From Stenotrophomonas sp. BIGb0135 (lineage in GTDB: Bacteria > Pseudomonadota > Gammaproteobacteria > Xanthomonadales > Xanthomonadaceae), in the NCBI RefSeq assembly GCF_024810105.1, contig NZ_JANUDX010000001.1, positions 186,001 to 250,000 of the forward strand: a stretch of 64,000 nucleotides of DNA, given 5' to 3'. The notes under the pieces were generated by a model. It ran no database searches. It saw only the letters and a list, made by a program, of their open reading frames with translations, and was not told the DNA's origin. Within the stretch, counting starts at the first letter, position 1. Every line of letters starts with the position of its first letter. Positions 41,973-51,525 of the stretch are shown one piece after another. A program made the position numbers and the translations under genes.

Positions 41973-42023
41973 ATGCGCGCATCTACGTTCCGTCGTACCC
42001 CAGGCCGGAGGGCTCGTTCATGA
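41973..42023 (+). CDS. Arg-rich 16-residue ORF coupled to the receptor gene
   Basis: GAGGGGAGAG (41961-41970) precedes ATG 41973 and an ORF MRASTFRRTPGRRARS whose TGA overlaps the receptor ATG (ATGA at 42020). It has six Arg in 16 residues. It may couple translation of the receptor to a short upstream ORF, in the manner of a leader. The receptor also has its own GGAGGG at 42007. Confidence 0.4.
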   Translation: MRASTFRRTPGRRARS

Positions 42024-45000
42024 GCCGGACGCTGGCGAAGTTCACCTCCAGGGCCATGTTTACCTTTGTAGGCGGCGTTCTGGTCATCAATCCCGCATTC
42101 GCACAGGATGCGGCAACGCCGCCTCCCGTTGCCCAACCGCAGGCCCAGCCCAGCCCGACACAGCTGGACGCCGTCCAGGTGACCGGCATCCGCAACAGCC
42201 TCAGCCAGGCGATGGACATCAAGCGCGACTCGGCCGGCGTGGTGGATGCGATCAGCGCCGAGGACATCGGCAAGTTCCCCGATACCAACCTGGCCGAATC
42301 GCTGCAACGCATCACCGGCATCTCCATCGAACGCCGTGATGGTGAAGGCGCCCAGGTAACGGCGCGGGGCTTTGGCCCGCAGTTCAACATGGTCACGCTC
42401 AATGGGCGGCAGATGCCGGGTGCCGATGCATTCGGTGCCGCCGGACAGGTTGCCATCGGCGGTGTCGACGGCGGCACCCGTGCCTTCAACTTCGCCCAGT
42501 TGGCCGCGGAATCCATCAATGGCATCGAGGTCTACAAGACCAGCCAGGCCAATGTTCCCAGCGGTGGTATCGGCGCCACCATCAACATCCTGACCGGACG
42601 CCCGTTCGATCATGAGGGCACCGTGGCCAGTGCCGGCGCGAAAGTCGTCTCCGACCAGAGCCAGCCGTTCGACAACGACCTGACGCCCGAACTGTCCGGC
42701 ATCTTCAGCTACAGCAACCCGGACAAGACCTTCGGTGTCGGGGTGAGTGCCAGCTACCAGAAGCGCAAGGGTGGCTCGGTCCAGGCCACCGACAATTACT
42801 GGAACGTGCAGCCGTGGACCGGCACGATGCCCGGCAACCCGACCGTGGTCAACGCCCCGGCGGTCGGCGCGCTGTATGCCCGTCCCAACGACCTGCGCTA
42901 TGCGTTCTCCGAGTTCGAGCGCGAGCGCATCAATGGCCAGGCGGTGCTGCAGTTCGCCCCCACCGACGCGGTGACGCTGACCCTGGACTACACGTATTCG
43001 ACCAACGAGATCACCGAGAATCGTGGCGAGCAGGGGATGTGGCTGCAGAACAGCAATTACACCGATGTCACGTTCGATACCAGCGGCGCGGTCGCGACCC
43101 CGATCTACATCCGCGAAATCGCCGGGACCAAGGACTTCGGGCTTGAACAGCAGCGCAGCATGCAGAAGTACAAGCTGGGATCGCTCGGCTTCAATGCCCT
43201 GTGGAACGTCACCGACCGGTTCAAGCTGACCTTCGACGCGCACGATTCGAAGAACGAAAGCCGGCCGAACGATCCGCTGACCGGCGGTGGCTCCATCTTC
43301 AGCAGCATCGCCGGTACCAACAACTGCACCAGCGGGCCGCATTGCGGCGGGTCGTGGGTGCAGGAAATGAACTTCAACAACGGCCTGCCGGTGGGCACCC
43401 AGGTCTGGTACCCGAGCACGGCCGATGCCATCGCCAAGACCAACGGCGTGGTCAACCCGGGCTTTGCGCCGGGAGAGATCGGTTCGCAGGTGCTGCGCAT
43501 CAATTCGCAGACCCAGGTCAGCGAGATCAAGCAGGGGCGCATCGACGGTGAGTGGAGCTTCGACAAGGGACGCTTCCAGTTCGGCGTGGATTCGAGCAAG
43601 CAGACCACCCACCGCATCCAGGCAGCGGAGAATTACAGCACCCTGGGCGACTGGGGCGTGGCCAACGTGGACGGGGATGTCGCCAACGGGCTGATGGACC
43701 TGCTGCAGCCGGTCAACATCGTGGGGTTGTTCAACGACTTCAACGCCAACAGCTTTACCGCGTGGCGTGGCGATGCGGGCCGCATTGCGCAGTGGGCTGC
43801 GGACAACTACAACGCCAGTCTCGGCGTGAGCCCGCAGCGCGCCGCCGACAACCTGGTGGAGGAAAAAACCAAATCGGCCTACTTCCAGGTCGAGCTGGAC
43901 GGCGAGCTGGGCGGCATGCGGACCAATACCCGCCTGGGCGTGCGCTATGAAACCACCGACGTGGTATCGACCTCGGTCATCGCCATCCCGGAAGCCATCG
44001 AATGGCAGTCCAACAACGACTTCCGCGTGGTGTTGTCCGACGAGCAACAGCCGTTCACCGAGAAGAACAGCTACAGCTACATCCTGCCCAACCTCGACTT
44101 CAGCATCGACCTGATGGACGACCTGAAGGGGCGCGTCTCGTTCGGCAAGAGCATCGCGCGCGCGCCGATCGGCAACCTCTATGCGGGCCCGACCGCACAG
44201 CAGCCGTTTGGCTCGGTGCTGATCGATCCGTCGTCGCGGGCCAGCGGCACCGCGCAGAACCCGCAGCTGAAGCCGCTGGAATCGGACAATCTCGACCTGG
44301 CGCTGGAGTGGTACTTCGCCGACGCGAGCTACGTGTCGTTGACGTACTGGAACAAGTCGGTCAACAACTTCATCGGCAACACCATCGTGCAGGAAAACCT
44401 GTACGGGCTCAGGGACCCCACCTCCGGTCCGGATGCGCAGGCAGCGTTGGCGTTCCTCAACAGCGGCGCCTGCATCACCCAGGTGGGTGCGGCCAACGCG
44501 GCGGCCTGCTCGGCCAACGATACGGCGCTGTTCACCGCGCTGGCCCTTCTGCGCAACAACCCGGCCGGGCTGGGCGCCTATAACGGTACCGACGCGCAGG
44601 TCCTGGCGACCGAAGCGGCCTACGATCTTTATGGGCAGGCCGGCGACCCGCTGTACCAGTTCAACGTCAACCGGCCGATCAACCAGAACCAGGCCAAGCT
44701 GCACGGTTGGGAGCTGGGCGGGCAGTACTTCTTCGGGGATACCGGGTTTGGCGTCCTCGCCAATTACACCCTGGTGAATGGCGATGTCGGCTACGACAAC
44801 GGGGGCGACCCGGGCATCGACCAGTTCGCGCTGACCGGCCTCAGTGACACCGCAAACGCCGTGCTAATGTACGAAAAATACGGTTGGTCGGTGCGGCTTG
44901 CGTGGAACTGGCGTGACCAGTACCTGATCCTCGCCAACCAGGGGGCCAGCCGCAATCCGTACTACGTGGAAGCGTACGAGCAGTGGGATCTCAGCGTGAA

Positions 45001-45151
45001 TTACACCCTGGATGATCATTGGTCGTTCGGTCTGGAAGCGATCAACCTGACCGGTGAGGACGTCCGCTGGCGCTCGCGCACCTCGCAGATGATCGTGAAG
45101 CTGGCTGACCAGAGCCCGCGTTACATGCTCGGCGTTCGTTACAGGTTCTGA
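42020..45151 (+). CDS. TonB-dependent receptor for xylo-oligosaccharides (CUT-type)
   Basis: A 1043-residue TonB-dependent receptor of the large Xanthomonas/Caulobacter type (TIGR01782). A signal peptide ends at NPAFAQ (residue 29), then a TonB box region (TQLDAVQVTGIRNSL), a plug (SAEDIGKFPDTNLAESLQRI, then GFGPQFNMVTLNGRQMPG) and a long barrel ending YMLGVRYRF. In Xanthomonas such receptors next to xylR import xylan oligomers across the outer membrane. GGAGGG precedes ATG 42020, and longer frames only add non-signal sequence. It heads the unit with SapC, cupin and halogenase genes. Confidence 0.93.
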   Translation: MSRTLAKFTSRAMFTFVGGVLVINPAFAQDAATPPPVAQPQAQPSPTQLDAVQVTGIRNSLSQAMDIKRDSAGVVDAISAEDIGKFPDTNLAESLQRITGISIERRDGEGAQVTARGFGPQFNMVTLNGRQMPGADAFGAAGQVAIGGVDGGTRAFNFAQLAAESINGIEVYKTSQANVPSGGIGATINILTGRPFDHEGTVASAGAKVVSDQSQPFDNDLTPELSGIFSYSNPDKTFGVGVSASYQKRKGGSVQATDNYWNVQPWTGTMPGNPTVVNAPAVGALYARPNDLRYAFSEFERERINGQAVLQFAPTDAVTLTLDYTYSTNEITENRGEQGMWLQNSNYTDVTFDTSGAVATPIYIREIAGTKDFGLEQQRSMQKYKLGSLGFNALWNVTDRFKLTFDAHDSKNESRPNDPLTGGGSIFSSIAGTNNCTSGPHCGGSWVQEMNFNNGLPVGTQVWYPSTADAIAKTNGVVNPGFAPGEIGSQVLRINSQTQVSEIKQGRIDGEWSFDKGRFQFGVDSSKQTTHRIQAAENYSTLGDWGVANVDGDVANGLMDLLQPVNIVGLFNDFNANSFTAWRGDAGRIAQWAADNYNASLGVSPQRAADNLVEEKTKSAYFQVELDGELGGMRTNTRLGVRYETTDVVSTSVIAIPEAIEWQSNNDFRVVLSDEQQPFTEKNSYSYILPNLDFSIDLMDDLKGRVSFGKSIARAPIGNLYAGPTAQQPFGSVLIDPSSRASGTAQNPQLKPLESDNLDLALEWYFADASYVSLTYWNKSVNNFIGNTIVQENLYGLRDPTSGPDAQAALAFLNSGACITQVGAANAAACSANDTALFTALALLRNNPAGLGAYNGTDAQVLATEAAYDLYGQAGDPLYQFNVNRPINQNQAKLHGWELGGQYFFGDTGFGVLANYTLVNGDVGYDNGGDPGIDQFALTGLSDTANAVLMYEKYGWSVRLAWNWRDQYLILANQGASRNPYYVEAYEQWDLSVNYTLDDHWSFGLEAINLTGEDVRWRSRTSQMIVKLADQSPRYMLGVRYRF

Positions 45152-45216
45152 ACGGTGGGTGCCGCTGTCGATGCAGCGGCACCTGTTCACGGCTGACGAG
45201 GGGATTGGACAACACC

Positions 45217-45975
45217 ATGCCGCGTTACGAAATGCTCAACAACATCGCCCATCGCGACCTGCGCGTGGCCACCGATTTCGGTCCCGAGTTGGGTGATGCG
45301 GTGGGCATGGTGCCGGCCTACCCGAGTGAGTTTGCCGAGCTGCAGCGGGAATACCCGATCTTCCTTCGCAAGGACCCGGCCACGGGTGACTGGCAGTCGG
45401 TGGCCCTGCTGGGGTTTGAACAGCACGAGAATCTGTTCCTGCAGGACGGTCGCTGGAATGCGGCCTACCTGCCCGGGGCGGCGGCCAAGGGGCCGTTCCT
45501 CATCGGTTTCCAGGAGAGCCGGATCGATGGCGCGCTCACCCGGGAGGCGGTGTTGCACGTGGACCTGGAGCATCCGCGCGTGAATGCGACGCAGGGGGAG
45601 CCGGTGTTCCTGCCGCAGGGGGGCAACACGCCGTATCTCGAACATATCGCCGGCGTGCTGCGCGGCATTCACGATGGCCACGCTTTTGGCGCGGCGATGT
45701 TTGCCGCGCTCGATGCGCACGGGCTGATCCAGCCACTCACGCTCGACGTGCAGATCGATCCGCAGCACCGGGTCGGCATCAACGGCCTGCACGCCATCGA
45801 CCGTGACCGCCTGGCGCTGCTGGACGGTGCCGCATTGGCCGAGCTCAACAGTGCCGGTTATCTGGAAGGTGCGTACCTGATGCTGACCTCGCTGCACAAC
45901 ATGCGCCGGCTGATCGCCGAGAAGCAACGGCGCCTGCGCATGGCCGACGCCGGCGTCGCTGCCGGCAGGAACTGA
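45217..45975 (+). CDS. SapC-family protein
   Basis: A 252-residue soluble SapC-domain protein (PF07277), 65 bp after the receptor. Landmarks are YPIFLRKDPATGDWQSVALL and LFLQDGRWNAAYLPGAAAKG, with PFLIGFQESRIDG and LNSAGYLEGAYLMLTSLHNM. The family turns up next to TonB-dependent receptors and tryptophan-halogenase-like genes in carbohydrate loci; the name goes back to S-layer genes and the biochemical role is unknown. A link to receptor or glycan handling is inferred from position. Confidence 0.88.
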   Translation: MPRYEMLNNIAHRDLRVATDFGPELGDAVGMVPAYPSEFAELQREYPIFLRKDPATGDWQSVALLGFEQHENLFLQDGRWNAAYLPGAAAKGPFLIGFQESRIDGALTREAVLHVDLEHPRVNATQGEPVFLPQGGNTPYLEHIAGVLRGIHDGHAFGAAMFAALDAHGLIQPLTLDVQIDPQHRVGINGLHAIDRDRLALLDGAALAELNSAGYLEGAYLMLTSLHNMRRLIAEKQRRLRMADAGVAAGRN

Positions 45976-45978
45976 CCG

Positions 45979-46998
45979 GTGCTGGACGGCATTGCCATGC
46001 GGACACTGGACGGCGTTGAGCCCACGGCGTTGCCGCTGGAGGCGCTGGTGGCCGCCGGGGAGCCGGTGGTGCTGCGCGGGATCGCGCGCGACTGGGCACT
46101 GGTGCAGGCCGGGCTGCGCTCCACGCACGCGGCCATGGCGTATCTGCGCGGCTTCGAGGCGGGCGTGCCGGTGCCGTATTCCTTCGGCGGCCCGGAGATC
46201 GACGGGCGTCCGTTCTACACCGAGGATTTCACGCAGTTGAATGTCGAGGTGCGCCGCGGGCTGCTGACGCAGGTGCTGGATGCAATTGCAGACACCCTCG
46301 AAGACCCGCGGCCGCCCACCTACTATGTCGCGTCGCTGCTGATCGACCAGGCGCTCCCCGGATTCGCGCAGGCCAACGACGCCGGCCTGGCCGGGCAGGG
46401 CATCGAGGCGTCGGCGAGCATCTGGATCGGCAACCGGGTGACGGCCTCCTGTCATTTTGATACCCCGCAGAACCTGGCGTGCTGCGCCGTGGGCCGGCGT
46501 CGGTTCACCCTGTTCCCGCCCGAGCAGATCGACAATCTGTATCCGGGGCCGCTGGAACCCACCCCGGGCGGGCAGGTGGTGAGCGTGGTGGATATCGACC
46601 ACCCGGACGTCGCGCGCCATCCACGATTCGCTGACGCGCTGGCAAGCGCGCAGACCGCCGTGCTGGAACCGGGCGATGCGATCTTCATCCCGAGCATGTG
46701 GTGGCACCACGTGCGCAGCCTGGAGCCGTTCAACGTGCTGGTGAACTACTGGTGGCGCACGTCGCCGCGTTTCCTGCCTTCACCGTTGCCGGCGCTCCAG
46801 CATGCGATGTGGGCGCTGCGCGATCTGCCGGCGCGCGAGAAGCAGGCCTGGGCAGAGATCTTCACGTACTACGTGTTCGGTCCCGGCGATCGCGCAGGGC
46901 AGCATCTGCCCGACGCCGCCCGGGGTGAGCTGGCGCCGTTCGACGAGACGCAGGCACGGCGCACGCGCGCCCAGCTGCTGGCTCGACTCAATCGCTGA
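45979..46998 (+). CDS. Cupin_8/JmjC-like Fe(II)/2-oxoglutarate oxygenase
   Basis: A 339-residue protein with a JmjC/cupin_8 barrel: SCHFDTPQNLACCAVGRRRF gives the HxD iron ligands and PSMWWHHVRSLEPFNVLVNY the distal His. Arg/Lys for 2-oxoglutarate are plausible in the RRRFTLFPPEQ loop. Relatives hydroxylate protein side chains. GTG 45979, 3 bp after SapC, is the chosen start. It is a constant partner of SapC and the halogenase-like protein in receptor loci. Confidence 0.85.
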   Translation: MLDGIAMRTLDGVEPTALPLEALVAAGEPVVLRGIARDWALVQAGLRSTHAAMAYLRGFEAGVPVPYSFGGPEIDGRPFYTEDFTQLNVEVRRGLLTQVLDAIADTLEDPRPPTYYVASLLIDQALPGFAQANDAGLAGQGIEASASIWIGNRVTASCHFDTPQNLACCAVGRRRFTLFPPEQIDNLYPGPLEPTPGGQVVSVVDIDHPDVARHPRFADALASAQTAVLEPGDAIFIPSMWWHHVRSLEPFNVLVNYWWRTSPRFLPSPLPALQHAMWALRDLPAREKQAWAEIFTYYVFGPGDRAGQHLPDAARGELAPFDETQARRTRAQLLARLNR

Positions 46999-47011
46999 TG
47001 GGAGCATCGCT

Positions 47012-48541
47012 TTGAACGTGGCGAACACAACAGAAGGGCGGATCCGCAAGGTGGTCATCGCCGGGGGTGGCACGGCGGGCTGGCTGGCCGGCTGTGCGCT
47101 GGCCCACCAGTTCCGTGACCAGCTGGAGATCACGCTGGTGGAATCGGAGCAGATCGGCACCGTGGGCGTCGGCGAGTCGACCGTGCCCCCGATCCGGGCG
47201 TTCCATCGCTTTCTGCAGATCGATGAGCAGGCGTTCCTGCGCGCGGTCGCCGGCACGTTCAAGCTCTCGATCTCGTTCGAGAACTGGCGCCGCCCCGGCG
47301 ATCGTTTCATCCATCCGTTCGGCACGATCGGGCAGGGGACGTGGGCCACGCCGTTCCACCACTTCTGGCTGGACAGCCTGCGCCGCGGCATGCCCTCGGC
47401 GCTGGGCGACTTCTGCCTGGAGAGTGTCGCCTCGCTCGGCGACCAGTTCTCGCTGGACACGCAACCGCAGGTCAACTACGCCTATCACTTCGATGCCGGG
47501 CTCTACGCGAAGTTCCTGCGAAGCAAGGCCGAAGCGCATGGCCTGCGACGGGTGGAAGGCAAGATCCGCGAGGTCCGGCAACACGACCATGACGGCGCCG
47601 TGGCGGCCCTGGTGCTGGAAGACGGGCAGGTCATCGAGGGCGACCTGTTCATCGATTGCACGGGGTTCCGTGGCCTGTTGACCGAGCAGACCCTGCACAC
47701 CGGCTACGAGGACTGGCACGACTGGCTGCCCAGCGATCGCGCCGTGGCGGTGCAGACCGAGTCCGTCGCACCGCCGGTGCCGTACACGCGCGCCATCGCG
47801 CACGAGGCCGGGTGGCGGTGGCATATCGCGCTCCAGCACCGGGTCGGTTGCGGGCTGGTGTTCTCCAGCCGCCACATGTCCGACGACGAGGCGCACGCCA
47901 AGCTGCTGCGTGATATCGACGGCCCGCCGCTGCGGGACCCTTGGCTGGTTCCGTTCCGCAGCGGGCGCCGGCTGAAGGCGTGGAACAGGAATGTGGTGGC
48001 GCTCGGGCTTGCCAGCGGCTTCATCGAGCCGCTGGAATCGACCAGCATCCACCTGACCATCAGTGCCGTGGTGCGCCTGATCCAGCTGTTCCCCTTCGAC
48101 GGCATCAGCCCGGCGCTGGTGGCGTTGTACAACGACGTCAGCCGCCAGGAGATGGAGCACGTGCGCGACTTCATCATCCTGCACTACCACGCCAACCAGC
48201 GTGAGGAGCCCATGTGGGCGGCCTGTCGCGAGATGGCGCTGCCCGAGTCGCTGGCGCTCCGGCTGCGCGCCTGGCGCGAACGCGCACACGCCTGGCAGGA
48301 CCCCGGTGAACTGTTCCGCGTGGACTCGTGGACCAGCGTGTTGATGGGGCAGGGGATCCAGCCGGGTCCGCCGCATCCGCTTGCAAGGGCCATCAATGAC
48401 GCGGACCTGCGCACGCTGTTGGCGCGGATCCGGCAGCCGGTCCAGCAGGCGGTCGCGGCGATGCCGTCGCAGGCGGCGTTCATCGAACGCTACTGCAAGG
48501 CGGCGCCGGGTGTATGGCCGCGGGCATCCGCGCTGGCATAA
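47012..48541 (+). CDS. Flavin-dependent tryptophan-halogenase-like protein
   Basis: A 509-residue FAD protein (PF04820). GGGTAGW (residues about 18-24) binds FAD; VGVGESTVPPIRAFHRFLQI follows, and the catalytic Lys sits in AGTFKLSISFENW, matching K79 of PrnA/RebH. The halogenase signature WxWxIP reads GWRWHIALQH, with Ala for Pro. The true substrate of the receptor-linked subgroup is unknown; some relatives halogenate indoles. TTG 47012 follows GGAG (47001). It lies 13 bp after the cupin gene, in one transcript with the receptor. Confidence 0.88.
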   Translation: MNVANTTEGRIRKVVIAGGGTAGWLAGCALAHQFRDQLEITLVESEQIGTVGVGESTVPPIRAFHRFLQIDEQAFLRAVAGTFKLSISFENWRRPGDRFIHPFGTIGQGTWATPFHHFWLDSLRRGMPSALGDFCLESVASLGDQFSLDTQPQVNYAYHFDAGLYAKFLRSKAEAHGLRRVEGKIREVRQHDHDGAVAALVLEDGQVIEGDLFIDCTGFRGLLTEQTLHTGYEDWHDWLPSDRAVAVQTESVAPPVPYTRAIAHEAGWRWHIALQHRVGCGLVFSSRHMSDDEAHAKLLRDIDGPPLRDPWLVPFRSGRRLKAWNRNVVALGLASGFIEPLESTSIHLTISAVVRLIQLFPFDGISPALVALYNDVSRQEMEHVRDFIILHYHANQREEPMWAACREMALPESLALRLRAWRERAHAWQDPGELFRVDSWTSVLMGQGIQPGPPHPLARAINDADLRTLLARIRQPVQQAVAAMPSQAAFIERYCKAAPGVWPRASALA

Positions 48542-48567
48542 CCGGCGCGCACGCTGTTGCGCAGAAA

Positions 48568-48581
48568 TGGTAGCGCTACCT
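48568..48581. promoter_or_regulatory. XylR operator (xyl-box) 2
   Basis: TGGTAGCGCTACCT shares 13 of 14 bases with operator 1 and has the perfect 12-bp core GGTAGCGCTACC. It lies 25 bp before xylB and so probably governs the xylBA-transporter transcript separately from the receptor unit. Confidence 0.9.
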
Positions 48582-48605
48582 TCAGGCATGGGCGGAGTGG
48601 AATAC

Positions 48606-50099
48606 ATGGATCTGGTTGCCGGAATCGACGCAGGTACGCAAAGTCTGAAAGTGGTGGTCTACGACCCTGCGGGGCGTCGCCTCGTGGCCAGTGCCAGCGC
48701 GCCGTTGAGCTTGACGTCCGCCGCCGATGGCAGCCGCGAACAGTCGCCGGCCGATTGGGTCGCGGCCCTTCACGCCTGCTTCGGTGCGGTGGATCCCAAG
48801 GTGCGCGCCCGTGTTGCCGCGCTGGCGGTGTCGGGCCAACAACACGGCTTCGTCCCGGTCGATGCGGCAGGGGAGGTGCTGGCACCGGCCAAACTGTGGT
48901 GCGACACCAGCACCTCGGCCGAGTGCGTGCAGGTCATGGACGCGGTCGGCGGGGCCGCGCGCACCATCGCGCTGGCGGGCAACCCGGTGCTGACCGGCTA
49001 CACCGCCTCCAAACTCCCGTGGACGAAGACCCATCGGCCCGAGGCCTACGCGCGGCTCGCCACCATCCTGCTGCCGCACGATTACCTCAATTTCGTGTTG
49101 ACCGGCCAGCGCTTCTGCGAGTACGGGGATGCGTCCGGCACGGGGTGGCTGGACGTGCGCACCCGCACCTGGTCCAGCGAGCTGCTGCGCGCCACCGACC
49201 CGGCGCGCGATCTTGCCCAGTGCCTGCCGCGCATCGCCGCGCCCGAGGAGGTGTTCGACATCGACCCCGCCACCGCCGCGGCACTGGGGCTGCGCGCGAC
49301 GGTGAAGGTGGCCGTCGGCGGGGGCGACAACATGATGGCGGCCATCGGTACCGGCTGCGTCGTCCCCGGTCGCCTGGCGATGAGCCTGGGCACCTCGGGC
49401 ACCCTGTTTGCGTACTCGGACACGCCCGTGGTCGACCCGGACGGGGCGTGGGCCGCGTTCTGCTCGTCCACCGGCGGCTGGCTGCCGCTGATCTGCACGA
49501 TGAACTGCACGGTGGTCACCGAGCAGGTGGCCGATGCCTTCGCCTTCAGTACGCGCTATGGCGATGGACACCTGCGGGCCACGCCGCCCGGTGCGGACGG
49601 GCTGGTGATGCTGCCGTTCCTCAATGGCGAGCGCACGCCTAACCTGCCGCTGGGCAAGGGGGTGCTGGCCGGCCTGGACACGACCAATATGACCCCGGCG
49701 CACTTCTATCGCGCGGCCATGGAAGGGGCGACGTACAGCCTCAAGTACGGGTACGACGCCTTTGTCCGCGCGGGCATGCGGTTCGACCGCATCGTGCTGA
49801 CCGGCGGCGGCAGCAACAGCGCGCAGTGGCGCCAACTGGTGGCCGATATCTTCGGCCTTCCGGTGGACGTGCCCACCCAGTCCGAGGGCGCGGCATTCGG
49901 CGCGGCCCTGCAGGCGCTGTGGGCCATGGGGCACGCGCGCGGTGACGCCGCCTCCATCGCCGACATCGTGGACCGGCACGTTGCCCTCGACCCGCTGCAG
50001 TCCGCACAGCCGGACCCGGCGCGCACGCCTGCTTATGCCGCGGCCTACGCACGTTTCCTGCGACATCTCGACGCCATCACGCCGCTGTATCGCGGCTGA
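48606..50099 (+). CDS. xylB: Xylulokinase
   Basis: A 497-residue FGGY-family kinase that phosphorylates D-xylulose to xylulose 5-phosphate. The first phosphate motif is [15 protein letters not shown] (residues about 6-20); [11 protein letters not shown] (about 75) carries the substrate-binding MQ/QH element; [12 protein letters not shown] and [20 protein letters not shown] are the second phosphate and adenosine motifs. GGAG precedes ATG 48606, just after operator 2. It is cotranscribed with xylA. Confidence 0.95.
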   Translation: MDLVAGIDAGTQSLKVVVYDPAGRRLVASASAPLSLTSAADGSREQSPADWVAALHACFGAVDPKVRARVAALAVSGQQHGFVPVDAAGEVLAPAKLWCDTSTSAECVQVMDAVGGAARTIALAGNPVLTGYTASKLPWTKTHRPEAYARLATILLPHDYLNFVLTGQRFCEYGDASGTGWLDVRTRTWSSELLRATDPARDLAQCLPRIAAPEEVFDIDPATAAALGLRATVKVAVGGGDNMMAAIGTGCVVPGRLAMSLGTSGTLFAYSDTPVVDPDGAWAAFCSSTGGWLPLICTMNCTVVTEQVADAFAFSTRYGDGHLRATPPGADGLVMLPFLNGERTPNLPLGKGVLAGLDTTNMTPAHFYRAAMEGATYSLKYGYDAFVRAGMRFDRIVLTGGGSNSAQWRQLVADIFGLPVDVPTQSEGAAFGAALQALWAMGHARGDAASIADIVDRHVALDPLQSAQPDPARTPAYAAAYARFLRHLDAITPLYRG

Positions 50100-50143
50100 T
50101 CTCCCTCTTACGCGACCCCCGCACAACGACAGGAAGACGCACC

Positions 50144-51478
50144 ATGAGCAATCAGCCCTTCATCGGCGCCAAGGAATATTTCCCCGGCATCGGCCGCATC
50201 CCCTTCGAAGGCCGCGGCTCGGACAACCCGATGGCCTTCAAGGTCTATGACGCGACCAAGGTCATCGGTGGCAAGACGATGCAGGACCACCTGCGCTTCG
50301 CGGCCTGCTACTGGCATACCTTCTGCAACGCCGGGCATGATCCGTTCGGTCCGGGCACCCGCCAGTTCCCCTGGGAAGTCGGCTCGCCCATGGCGACCGC
50401 CGAGGCGAAGGTGGATGCCGCATTCGAGTTCTTCACCAAGCTGGGCGTGCCGTACTGGTGCTTCCACGATATCGACCTGGCGCCGGATGCCGACGATGTC
50501 GGCGTGTACGAGAAGAACCTGACGCACATGGTGGGCCTGGCCAAGGCACGCCAGGACGCAACCGGGGTGAAACTGCTGTGGGGGACGGCCAACCTGTTCT
50601 CGCACCCGCGCTACATGAACGGCGCGGCGACCAATCCCGATTTCGCGGTGGTGGCGCGTGCGGCGGTGCAGGTGAAGGCGGCGCTGGAGGCGACGGTGGA
50701 ACTGGGCGGCGAACATTATGTGTTCTGGGGCGGTCGCGAGGGCTACGCCTCGCTGGTGAACACGCAGATGAAGCGCGAGGTCGACCACCTGGCGCGGTTC
50801 CTCGGCATGGCCCGCGATTACGGCCGCAGCATCGGCCTGAAGGGGAACTTCCTGATCGAGCCCAAGCCGATGGAGCCGATGAAGCACCAGTACGACTTCG
50901 ACAGCGCCACCGTGGCCGGCTTCCTGAAGGCGCACGGCCTGGACAAGGACTTCAAGCTCAATATCGAGGCGAACCACGCCACGCTCTCCGGCCATACCTT
51001 TGAACACGACCTCCAGGTCGCGTCCGACCACGGGCTGCTGGGCAGCATCGATGCCAACCGCGGCAACGGGCAGAACGGCTGGGACACGGACCAGTTTCCC
51101 ACCGACCTGTACGACACCGTGGGCGCGATGCTGGTGGTACTGCGGCAGGGCGGGCTGGAGGGCGGCCTGAACTTCGACGCCAAGCTGCGCAGGGAATCGA
51201 CCGACATGGAGGACCTGTTCATCGCCCACATCGGCGGCATGGATGCGTTCGCGCGCGGGCTGGAAGTGGCGCACGGGCTGCTGACCGACTCGCCGTGGGA
51301 GCAGTGGCGCACGCAGCGGTATGCCAGCTTCGACAGCGGCGCGGGCAAGGACTTCGAGAACGGCGCACTCGGCCTGCCCGACCTGGTGTCGCTGGCCAGC
51401 AAGGCCGGGGAGCCTGCGCAGGCCAGCGGCAAGCAGGAGCGCTACGAGAACCTGCTCAACCAGTACCTGCTGCGCTGA
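50144..51478 (+). CDS. xylA: Xylose isomerase
   Basis: A 444-residue class II xylose isomerase, converting D-xylose to D-xylulose. [12 protein letters not shown] holds a catalytic His; [29 protein letters not shown] and [19 protein letters not shown] carry the metal ligands. AGGAAG precedes ATG 50144, 44 bp after xylB. It is full length. Confidence 0.97.
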   Translation: MSNQPFIGAKEYFPGIGRIPFEGRGSDNPMAFKVYDATKVIGGKTMQDHLRFAACYWHTFCNAGHDPFGPGTRQFPWEVGSPMATAEAKVDAAFEFFTKLGVPYWCFHDIDLAPDADDVGVYEKNLTHMVGLAKARQDATGVKLLWGTANLFSHPRYMNGAATNPDFAVVARAAVQVKAALEATVELGGEHYVFWGGREGYASLVNTQMKREVDHLARFLGMARDYGRSIGLKGNFLIEPKPMEPMKHQYDFDSATVAGFLKAHGLDKDFKLNIEANHATLSGHTFEHDLQVASDHGLLGSIDANRGNGQNGWDTDQFPTDLYDTVGAMLVVLRQGGLEGGLNFDAKLRRESTDMEDLFIAHIGGMDAFARGLEVAHGLLTDSPWEQWRTQRYASFDSGAGKDFENGALGLPDLVSLASKAGEPAQASGKQERYENLLNQYLLR

Positions 51479-51525
51479 GCGTGAGCGCGCGCAGCGATGA
51501 CACCGAACCGGGGAGGAGCACAGCA

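Noticed and set aside
41777..44704. A 975-codon minus-strand ORF
   Set aside because: It is antisense to the TonB-dependent receptor, lacks a ribosome site and domain, and covers the XylR operator.
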